This document shows positions 32,640 through 38,394 of a stretch of DNA of 40,134 nucleotides, piece after piece. The translations under genes and the position numbers were made by a program. Below the pieces are notes generated by a model. It was given only the letters and a program-made list of their open reading frames with translations. It was not told the DNA's origin and did no database searches. This stretch comes from a virus. The stretch lies in the IMG/VR virus record IMGVR_UViG_3300046535_000101, positions 1 to 40,134 of that record, one strand, 5' to 3'. Position 1 is the first letter of the stretch. Each line of letters begins with the position of its first letter.

Positions 32640-32891
32640 ATGTCTCAGTCGAGTAGTAGCACTAGCTACTCGCTCTATGTCTCGGACTCTAACGGCGATC
32701 AGATTTTCCAGACTTCCGTTAATGGTAGTGCCGGAATGGATGACGCTACGTGGCTAAGTCTGGTCGAGACGCTCAGGGATTTTGCGTGGCCTACCGCCAT
32801 GCGCCCCGTATACGTGCAGGCGAGTAAGTCGGAGAGCGTCGGCACTTCCTACAACTGCGACACGGCGGTTACTCCGCCGACCTTCAACTAA
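32640..32891 (+). CDS. Small tail-region protein (83 residues)
   Basis: ATG at 32640, 12 bases after the C1q-like gene. Ser-rich start (MSQSSSSTSYSLYVSD), one helix (WLSLVETLRDFAWP) and no membrane segment. It may be a tail-tip accessory or chaperone protein; no family is recognised. Confidence 0.65.
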   Translation: MSQSSSSTSYSLYVSDSNGDQIFQTSVNGSAGMDDATWLSLVETLRDFAWPTAMRPVYVQASKSESVGTSYNCDTAVTPPTFN

Positions 32892-32903
32892 GGGGGATTC
32901 CTT

Positions 32904-33605
32904 ATGGCCATTCTCGGCGTAGATGTTTCCGCATATCAGCCGGTCGCATTCCCGACTAAGGGGCTTGCCTTCGCCTTCGTCAAGGCGACTGAGGGCACGT
33001 CCTACACGAACCCGCGCTATGCCGGGCAGGTGGCGCACTCTCGCGCGGCCGGTCTGGTGGTCGGGCATTATCACTTCGGCCGACCGGGTGACGGCGTCGC
33101 TCAGGCTGAGTACTTCCTGAAGCACGCCACCCTGAAGCCGGGCGACGTCCTCGCCTTTGACTGGGAAGCTTCCGGCGTCTCTCAGGGTGAGCGCGACGCG
33201 TTCATAAAGCACGTGAAGGCGCACGCCCCGGGTCACCGCGTCGTGCTGTACTGCAACACGGATTACTGGCACAACCACGACACCGAGAACTACGCGGGCG
33301 ACGGTCTATGGATCGCCGACCCGAATCACCCGGCCGGACACCCGCACGTCGTACACCCGTGGGTGTTCCACCAGTATTCGTGGGCAGGCGGGATCGACCG
33401 CAACGTCGCCAACTTCGCGAGCGTCTCGGCGCTGAAGGCATGGGCCGGTGTCCCTGCCCCGGCGAAGCCCGCCCCGGCGAAGGCTGCCCCGAAGCCGGTT
33501 CCCCTTCCGGCACCCACCCCCCACCCTGCCCCGGTGCTTACCCTCGCTCAGCGTGTGACGGCGCTAGAGAAGGCTGTTAAGGCCCTTCAGGCGAAGGTGC
33601 GCTAG
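32904..33605 (+). CDS. Endolysin, GH25 muramidase
   Basis: This 233-residue enzyme cuts the glycan chain of peptidoglycan between MurNAc and GlcNAc. The GH25 signature is clear: GVDVSAYQ (D7), FVKATEGTSY, VVGHYHFGRP and the catalytic pair LAFDWEAS (D86, E88). An Ala/Pro/Lys linker (PAPAKPAPAKAAPKP) leads to a short coiled coil (ALEKAVKALQAKV) instead of a known wall-binding domain. No signal peptide is present, so release needs holin. It overlaps the next gene by one base. Confidence 0.94.
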   Translation: MAILGVDVSAYQPVAFPTKGLAFAFVKATEGTSYTNPRYAGQVAHSRAAGLVVGHYHFGRPGDGVAQAEYFLKHATLKPGDVLAFDWEASGVSQGERDAFIKHVKAHAPGHRVVLYCNTDYWHNHDTENYAGDGLWIADPNHPAGHPHVVHPWVFHQYSWAGGIDRNVANFASVSALKAWAGVPAPAKPAPAKAAPKPVPLPAPTPHPAPVLTLAQRVTALEKAVKALQAKVR

Positions 33606-33835
33606 TGGCAGACGAACAGCTAGGGATCGTCACCATTTCCGCACGAGAGATCTACGACGAGATTGTCGGCATGCGGGACGACCTTCGGTCACTCGCTCAG
33701 TCTCGCAACGACGACACTAAGACCCTCGACGATCACGAGAGCCGACTTCGGTCGGTCGAGCGCTGGAAGTACGGAATTCCCGTTACCGCTGTCGCATCGG
33801 TAGTCGCTGTAATTGAAGCCCTCGCTCAGAAGTAA
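33605..33835 (+). CDS. XhlA-like membrane lysis protein
   Basis: This 76-residue product starts at GTG 33605, overlapping the endolysin stop. A helical or coiled N-terminal half (IYDEIVGMRDDLRSLAQSRN) carries a basic-aromatic junction (SVERWKYG). A single membrane segment follows (IPVTAVASVVAVIEAL). This is the XhlA layout, which acts with a holin. Confidence 0.75.
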   Translation: MADEQLGIVTISAREIYDEIVGMRDDLRSLAQSRNDDTKTLDDHESRLRSVERWKYGIPVTAVASVVAVIEALAQK

Positions 33836-33847
33836 GGAACACAAGTA

Positions 33848-34225
33848 ATGGCTATCTCTGGCAAGGTAATTGCGTCCACTGTCGCCGCCGCAGCGACGAC
33901 TGTCGTCTCTGGCATTCTCGCCCCGCATGTCTTCTGGCCTTCGGTTCAGCCTGACGTTCGGGGTCTCGTCGAGGCGGGCGTGACGGCCGTTGTCACCTTC
34001 GCTTCCGGGTACCTCGCCCGGCATGGGATCGACGCTCAGGCGGTCGAGCATGACGTCGAGGCTCTCGCCGAAGACTTCGGCGTTCCGTTCATGCAGGTTC
34101 ACGACGTCGCCGACGACGCCCCGGTCGTCGAGCCGGTCGTCGAGCCGGTCGTCGAGCCGGTCGCCGTCGAGCCTGCCCCGGTCGCCGACGGGTCCGTCGT
34201 GACCCCGTCGACCCCGGTCGTCTAG
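33848..34225 (+). CDS. Holin
   Basis: The product is 125 residues. Two hydrophobic segments (VIASTVAAAATTVVSGILAP and VEAGVTAVVTFASGYLA) fit a two-pass holin that opens the membrane for the endolysin. The C-terminal tail is acidic with a Val-Glu-Pro repeat (PVVEPVVEPVVEPVAVEP), close in DNA sequence to the linker repeat near 8869. ATG at 33848. Confidence 0.8.
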   Translation: MAISGKVIASTVAAAATTVVSGILAPHVFWPSVQPDVRGLVEAGVTAVVTFASGYLARHGIDAQAVEHDVEALAEDFGVPFMQVHDVADDAPVVEPVVEPVVEPVAVEPAPVADGSVVTPSTPVV

Positions 34226-34306
34226 TCACTCTCCGTCGAACGGAAAAACGGACATCACGGGCGGTAAGCCCCATGCCGGCATTCCGCGGGGCATACGGAG
34301 AGTGAC
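34225..34306 (+). terminator. Nested hairpin after holin, overlapping early promoter motif
   Basis: GTCACTCTCCGT (34225-34236) pairs perfectly with ACGGAGAGTGAC (34295-34306). Inside, GCCCC/GGGGC (34268-34292) forms a terminator-like stem. The outer right arm runs straight into copy 5 of the promoter-like motif. It marks the late/early boundary. Confidence 0.6.
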
Positions 34307-34324
34307 GAAAAACCCTTGCGCTCT
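34304..34324 (+). promoter_or_regulatory. Early promoter-like motif, copy 5
   Basis: GACGAAAAACCC followed by TTGCGCTCT, ending 35 bases before the dNMP kinase ATG. The first bases overlap the arm of the preceding hairpin, including GTGACG. Confidence 0.58.
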
Positions 34325-34359
34325 CCTGACGAGTGTCTAACCACTCTGAAGGGGAACGC

Positions 34360-34950
34360 ATGGGATACCCGCACGTTGCATTGATCGGCGCGGCACGGTC
34401 CGGAAAGGACACGGTCGCCGCCCGTCTCGTGAGCCGGTTCGCCTATACCCGGCTCGCATTCGCCGACCCGCTGAAAGATGCAGCGCTCGCATTCGACCCG
34501 ATCGTCGGCGCTGAACCCGGCGTTCGCGGATTCCTGCCCGTCCGGCTGAGTGACGCAATTCAGCGGAAGGGGTGGGAGCGAGCGAAGGATGAAATGCCGG
34601 AAGTTCGCCGGACCCTTCAGAAGATGGGGGAGGGCATTCGGGAATTCGACCCCGACTTTTGGCTTCGCCTGCTGCTCGACAAAGTCGACGCCGCCGATAA
34701 GTGGAATATGCCTGTCGTCGTCTCTGACGTCCGGTACCCGAACGAAGCCGACGCCCTTAAGGCGAAGGGCTTCCGCATGGTCCGGATCATCCGGCCGACG
34801 TACCCGGCCGACACGGTCACGTCCGAAGAGCTGAAGAACCGTCGGCACGTGTCAGAGACCGCGCTGAACGGCTACGTATCCGACAGCATCGTGACGAACG
34901 CCGGAACACTCGCCGCCCTACACGAACGGGTCGACGCCCTAGTCGACTAG
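34360..34950 (+). CDS. Deoxynucleoside monophosphate kinase
   Basis: The product is 196 residues. The P-loop GAARSGKDT lies at 10-18, followed by FADPLKDAALAF, the substrate-binding segment shared with T4 gp1-like dNMP kinases. Conserved LGEGIREFDPDFWLRLL-type sequence and VVSDVRYPNEADALK (Walker B region) follow. It phosphorylates dNMPs for DNA synthesis. ATG 34360 has GAAGGGG upstream. A strong terminator closes the gene. Confidence 0.88.
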   Translation: MGYPHVALIGAARSGKDTVAARLVSRFAYTRLAFADPLKDAALAFDPIVGAEPGVRGFLPVRLSDAIQRKGWERAKDEMPEVRRTLQKMGEGIREFDPDFWLRLLLDKVDAADKWNMPVVVSDVRYPNEADALKAKGFRMVRIIRPTYPADTVTSEELKNRRHVSETALNGYVSDSIVTNAGTLAALHERVDALVD

Positions 34951-34956
34951 CAACTG

Positions 34957-34982
34957 AGCCCCCGCTTCGGCGGGGGCTTTTT
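34957..34982 (+). terminator. Rho-independent terminator after dNMP kinase
   Basis: AGCCCCCGC and GCGGGGGCT around a UUCG tetraloop, then TTTTT. Nearly the same as the terminator at 8422, and likewise followed at once by a palindrome copy and a long unknown gene. Confidence 0.92.
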
Positions 34983-34992
34983 GCGTTTGGGT

Positions 34993-35014
34993 CACTTACT
35001 CACGTGAGTAGGTG
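34993..35014. repeat. 22-base palindrome, copy 14 (T variant)
   Basis: Left half CACTTACTCAC with a U.G pair in + strand RNA. It stands between a terminator and the GTG at 35064 (49 bases). Confidence 0.95.
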
Positions 35015-35063
35015 GTACGGTGTCCCTCGGTAGGTAGGAAACGGCGACGGAGGGGCGGACACG

Positions 35064-36491
35064 GTGAGCGAGCGCAACGAACTTCAGGAGTGGATCGACA
35101 GTGGTCGCGAGGCGACCCGGAAGTTCGCGCTCATCGGCAAGGGCAAGGCTCTCCACCTGAGCACGGGCAACGACGAGACGCTTTGCGGCCGTCTCATGAT
35201 GGACGGAAGCCGATACGTCGGCGTGCACGACACCGACAACGCCCCGTGTGCCGCTTGTTGGCGGGTCATGCTCGCCACCCTCGCCGCGCCTGCTATGCTG
35301 CCTACCGCAGCAACCGAGATCGACACCGACAGCACGACCGACCCGAAGGGGGTAGCCGAAATGGCTACGACGAAGACGACCGCGAACGACGAGACGAACG
35401 CGAAGCTTCGTGAGGAGATCGAGGCGAACATCGAGCGTATGGCTTCGCTGGTCGAGGCTGAGAACGTCGACGGGGCTCAGGAACTGAAGAAGGAGACCGA
35501 CACTCTCGTCGCGAAGCTTCCGGCGCGCGAGCGCAACCCGCTTCGGCAGCGCATGACGGCCGCCGTCACGGTTCAGGAAGTGCCGACCCCGGCCGTTCCC
35601 GCGCCGTCGACTGAGGTCGCCCCTAGGGCGGCGACTGAAGTCACCGTGCCGACGAAGGAAGTCGACGCCCTGGTCGCCAAGGGTGCCGACATGGTGCGCG
35701 ACCTCGCCGCGACGAAGTTCAAGGGTGGGCGTGAAGTCGCGAACCTGATCTTTCAGATTCGCCGGGCGATCCTGAAGAACGGGATTCCGGACGTTAACGG
35801 CGACCTCGACGAGTCGAAGAAGCGCGCTGCGGCCGTGTACGAGAAGGTGACCGACGCGCTTCCGGAGGAAGGAACCGACGCGAACGCCGACGGTGTGCGT
35901 GAAGAGATCGCTTCGATTAAGAAGAGCGCTCAGAACAGCATGGTCGACGTCCGGGTCGAGTACCTCCGCGCGCTCGACCACTCGCCGGAAGAAGCGGCGA
36001 AGTTCGAGAAGGTGACGAAGGGTCAGGAAGGTAAGCCGTCTGAGGTCGTCGCGAAGCACTTCGGCGTGACGCTCTTGACCCGCGCCGAGATCGCGAAGGC
36101 TAACCGCGACGCGAAGAAGGCTCTCGAAACCGCTCAGAAGAAGCTCGAAACGGCGACCGGCGAACTCGAAGCCGTAGACGCCGAAGTCGAGGCGAAGGTT
36201 ACGGCTGGAGAGATGACCGAAGCCGAAGCCGAGGAAGCCATGGAGAAGGCGAACGCCGCCGTCGCTGAGGCTCAGAAGGCAGTCACGGCGGCCGAGGAAG
36301 CGGCCCCGGGCGCGAAGGCTGAGAAGACCCCGACTGAGGCCCTGACCGACTCGGTTACGAAGATGGCGAAGCTTCTCGACGGCCTGAAGGTCGACGCCGT
36401 CGAGGGGCTCGACGAGAAGGGGAAGAAGGCGAACCGCGCGAAGCTCGAAAAGATCCGCGACGCCGTGAAGGAACTTCTCGCCGAGATCTAG
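35064..36491 (+). CDS. Unknown 475-residue helical protein with N-terminal zinc motif
   Basis: Residues 1 to about 75 hold an H...C...C-x2-C set (ALHLSTGNDETLCG, APCAACW) resembling small zinc-binding domains common in Streptomyces. The rest is Ala/Glu/Lys-rich helix with coiled-coil character, including VAKHFGVTLLTRAEIAKANR (about 330-350), a possible helix-turn-helix. An in-frame ATG at 35361 follows AAGGGGG and would start the helical part alone. It stands in its own unit between terminators with a palindrome in front, as the 8523 gene does. Candidate for a nested repressor; also possibly an abundant DNA-binding or structural protein. Function not recognised. Confidence 0.8.
   Translation: MSERNELQEWIDSGREATRKFALIGKGKALHLSTGNDETLCGRLMMDGSRYVGVHDTDNAPCAACWRVMLATLAAPAMLPTAATEIDTDSTTDPKGVAEMATTKTTANDETNAKLREEIEANIERMASLVEAENVDGAQELKKETDTLVAKLPARERNPLRQRMTAAVTVQEVPTPAVPAPSTEVAPRAATEVTVPTKEVDALVAKGADMVRDLAATKFKGGREVANLIFQIRRAILKNGIPDVNGDLDESKKRAAAVYEKVTDALPEEGTDANADGVREEIASIKKSAQNSMVDVRVEYLRALDHSPEEAAKFEKVTKGQEGKPSEVVAKHFGVTLLTRAEIAKANRDAKKALETAQKKLETATGELEAVDAEVEAKVTAGEMTEAEAEEAMEKANAAVAEAQKAVTAAEEAAPGAKAEKTPTEALTDSVTKMAKLLDGLKVDAVEGLDEKGKKANRAKLEKIRDAVKELLAEI
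35361..36491 (+). CDS. Possible nested product lacking the zinc motif
   Basis: In-frame ATG at 35361 with GAAGGGGG eight to fifteen bases upstream. It would give a 376-residue protein beginning MATTKTTANDETNAKLREE. The upstream part is separated by a low-complexity stretch, so two translation starts on one frame are plausible. Confidence 0.45.
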   Translation: MATTKTTANDETNAKLREEIEANIERMASLVEAENVDGAQELKKETDTLVAKLPARERNPLRQRMTAAVTVQEVPTPAVPAPSTEVAPRAATEVTVPTKEVDALVAKGADMVRDLAATKFKGGREVANLIFQIRRAILKNGIPDVNGDLDESKKRAAAVYEKVTDALPEEGTDANADGVREEIASIKKSAQNSMVDVRVEYLRALDHSPEEAAKFEKVTKGQEGKPSEVVAKHFGVTLLTRAEIAKANRDAKKALETAQKKLETATGELEAVDAEVEAKVTAGEMTEAEAEEAMEKANAAVAEAQKAVTAAEEAAPGAKAEKTPTEALTDSVTKMAKLLDGLKVDAVEGLDEKGKKANRAKLEKIRDAVKELLAEI

Positions 36492-36504
36492 GCCAGCAAC
36501 CCGG

Positions 36505-36538
36505 AAGCCCCGGCTCTCTTCGGAGGGTCGGGGCTTTC
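36505..36538 (+). terminator. Terminator after the 475-residue gene
   Basis: AGCCCCG (36506-36512) pairs with CGGGGCT (36529-36535), followed by TTCTG. Confidence 0.8.
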
Positions 36539-36580
36539 TGCTGTCTCCTGAGCCCCTGAGCGCCGCTCTCGCGGCCGTAC

Positions 36581-36613
36581 AGCCCCGGTTGGGCCCCTCG
36601 CCCGGTCGGGGCT
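36581..36613 (+). terminator. Second terminator-like hairpin
   Basis: AGCCCCG (36581-36587) pairs with CGGGGCT (36607-36613), then TCGTCATGCCCTCAG. The tail sequence matches that after the integrase terminator at 14491. Confidence 0.7.
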
Positions 36614-36654
36614 TCGTCATGCCCTCAGGCGGGCGTACAGCCGTTCAGCGGGCA

Positions 36655-36754
36655 CGGGTGACGCGGGTGACGTTCGATATGCATTTCTAGGTATCTCTTA
36701 GAGATCTCTAAGGCATACCCAAAACAACCCTTTGAACGTCACCTGCGTCACCCG
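36655..36754 (+). repeat. Long hairpin element, copy B
   Basis: A diverged copy of the 14632 element. The outer arms (36655-36678 and 36731-36754) pair over 24 positions with two G.U wobbles and one mismatch. The inner GGTAT...ATACC stem has the same centre and continues into the perfect palindrome TTAGAGATCTCTAA. Differences from copy A mostly keep pairing. It abuts motif copy 6. Confidence 0.85.
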
Positions 36755-36771
36755 GGAAACCCTTGCGCTCC
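36755..36771 (+). promoter_or_regulatory. Early promoter-like motif, copy 6
   Basis: GGAAACCCTTGCGCTCC, directly after the long hairpin element, 36 bases before the exonuclease ATG. Confidence 0.58.
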
Positions 36772-36807
36772 CCATCGGTCTGTAAGCACACCGACCGAAG
36801 GGCAACC

Positions 36808-37647
36808 ATGGGAAGCGTTCAGACAGTCAAGCGGGGCGGGAGTCGGTTCTACGTCGACACGGCCGCTCCCGATATCCGCGTACCCGGCGTGACTAGCGTC
36901 GTCGGCATGCTGCCGAAGCCGTTCCTTCAGTACTGGTCGGCGAAGATGACGGCCGAACTCGCCGTCGACAGTTTCGACTTCGTCTCGCGCATGGCTGATC
37001 GCGACCGACAGGGGGCGATCGACTACCTGAAGGGGGCGTCTCGTCGGTACACGGCGATACGCGCTGAGGTCGGCTCGAACGCACACGATCTCTTCGAGCG
37101 CATGATGCGCGGCGAGTACGTCGGCCGTGTTCACCCTGACCTAGAGCCCTACCGGGCGCACTTCGCTGAGTTCCTGCGGGTCGTGAACCCTGAGCTAGTG
37201 CGAGCCGAAGACGTCGCCTGGAGCGACGCACACGGCTACGCCGGATCGTTCGACGCGATCCTTCGCGTATGGCTGGACGCCGACGGGAAGCCGACCCCGG
37301 ATCGGTCCGGCGAGCCTCACCTTCTAATGGTCGACTGGAAGACCTCGAAGGACACATACCCCGACGTCGCCCTTCAGATGGCTGCATACGCGCACGCCGA
37401 CCGGATCATCTCTCCGGACGGGTCGAGCGAGCCTATGCCGCCCCTTGACGGCGCGGCCGTCCTTCACGTCACGCCGGAACAGTGGGCATTCAAGCCGGTG
37501 CGTATCGACGAAGACGTCTTCGATGTGTTCCTGACGCTCCGGAAGATCTTCGATTGGGATCGCGAGACCTCGAAGACGGTTATCGGCCGTGCCCTCGCGA
37601 AGTCGCTCGGTCGCATTGTGACCGGCACTCAGCGCCGCGCGAAGTAA
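36808..37647 (+). CDS. Cas4/RecB-like PD-(D/E)XK exonuclease
   Basis: The product is 279 residues. The RecB-type nuclease core is visible: an upstream His region (GSNAHDLFERMM), GYAGSFDAIL (D149), MVDWKTSK (D176, K178) and LQMAAYAHA (Q190, Y194). Such phage enzymes process DNA ends for recombination. ATG 36808 has GAAGGG upstream. The gene leads the early block, with RNA ligase following after a short gap. Confidence 0.87.
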   Translation: MGSVQTVKRGGSRFYVDTAAPDIRVPGVTSVVGMLPKPFLQYWSAKMTAELAVDSFDFVSRMADRDRQGAIDYLKGASRRYTAIRAEVGSNAHDLFERMMRGEYVGRVHPDLEPYRAHFAEFLRVVNPELVRAEDVAWSDAHGYAGSFDAILRVWLDADGKPTPDRSGEPHLLMVDWKTSKDTYPDVALQMAAYAHADRIISPDGSSEPMPPLDGAAVLHVTPEQWAFKPVRIDEDVFDVFLTLRKIFDWDRETSKTVIGRALAKSLGRIVTGTQRRAK

Positions 37648-37671
37648 CCGAATCTTCTGAAGGGAATACGC

Positions 37672-38301
37672 ATGGCCGAGTTTCAGGCATGGCCGAAGAC
37701 GCCCCGGCTTTTCCGGGACATGACGGTTACCGAGAAGATCGACGGCACTAACGCTGCGATTCACATCACGCCGGGTGTCGAGGTGAGCAACGCCGCCGTG
37801 TTCGACGCCTACCCGCTCAAGTCTGGGGAGGCTTGGGACGGCGAGCGTGTTTGGCATGTCGCCGCGCAGTCGCGTAAGCGGATCGTCGTTCCCGGGGACG
37901 ACAATTTCGGCTTCGCTGCATGGGTGCACGCGAACGCTGTCGACCTCGCCCGCCTTTTGGGTCCGGGGCTGCACTTCGGCGAATGGTGGGGTGCCGGTAT
38001 TCAGCGCCGCTACGACATGCCCGGTCGTGCCTTCTCGCTCTTCAACACGGACCGGCACGCCGACGTATGGGCGACTGTCGACGGCGTTGCGGTCGAGCCC
38101 GTACCCGTGCTGTACCGGGGTCCGTTCGACACTGCCCGGGTCGCCGCCGTCCTCGCCGGGCTTCACGACATCGGCTCGGTCGCTGCCCCCGGGTTCATGG
38201 ACCCCGAAGGGGTGTGCGTGTTCCATCACGCAACGCGTCAGGTCTATAAGGCGACCCTCGACAACAACGACGCCGGGAAGTGGGAAGCGCTCGCGAAGTA
38301 G
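37672..38301 (+). CDS. RNA ligase (Rnl2/T4-like nucleotidyltransferase)
   Basis: The product is 209 residues. Motif I EKIDGTN gives the adenylated Lys 22. Motif III is HFGEWWG (about 101-107), motif IV PEGVCVFH (E179) and motif V VYKATL (K193). The enzyme joins RNA ends using ATP. It has no kinase-phosphatase domain, and no separate gene for one is visible. With a phage tRNA in the genome, repair of cleaved tRNA is a possible role. ATG 37672 has GAAGGGAA upstream. Confidence 0.87.
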   Translation: MAEFQAWPKTPRLFRDMTVTEKIDGTNAAIHITPGVEVSNAAVFDAYPLKSGEAWDGERVWHVAAQSRKRIVVPGDDNFGFAAWVHANAVDLARLLGPGLHFGEWWGAGIQRRYDMPGRAFSLFNTDRHADVWATVDGVAVEPVPVLYRGPFDTARVAAVLAGLHDIGSVAAPGFMDPEGVCVFHHATRQVYKATLDNNDAGKWEALAK

Positions 38302-38304
38302 AGC

Positions 38305-38324
38305 GGAGAAAACCCTCACGCTCT
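38305..38324 (+). promoter_or_regulatory. Early promoter-like motif, copy 7 (diverged)
   Basis: GGAGAAAACCCTCACGCTCT just after the RNA ligase stop, 70 bases before the directionality-factor ATG. Confidence 0.48.
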
Positions 38325-38333
38325 AGGCCAATC

Positions 38334-38374
38334 AGAAGGGGCGGACGGTAGGCACCGACGCCGCCGCCCCTTCT
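38334..38374 (+). other. Leader hairpin before the directionality factor
   Basis: AGAAGGGGCGG (38334-38344) pairs perfectly with CCGCCCCTTCT (38364-38374). No T run follows. It lies in the presumed leader of the next gene and may control its translation or transcription. Confidence 0.55.
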
Positions 38375-38394
38375 ACCCAACGAATGGAGAGAGC

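Noticed and set aside
34992-36620. A 542-residue open frame on the minus strand
   Set aside because: It is the complement of the helical 35064 gene, which has a ribosome binding site, sensible composition and flanking terminators. The minus frame has none of these. The same holds for other long minus-strand frames, such as those over 2202-3164 and 5504-6403.
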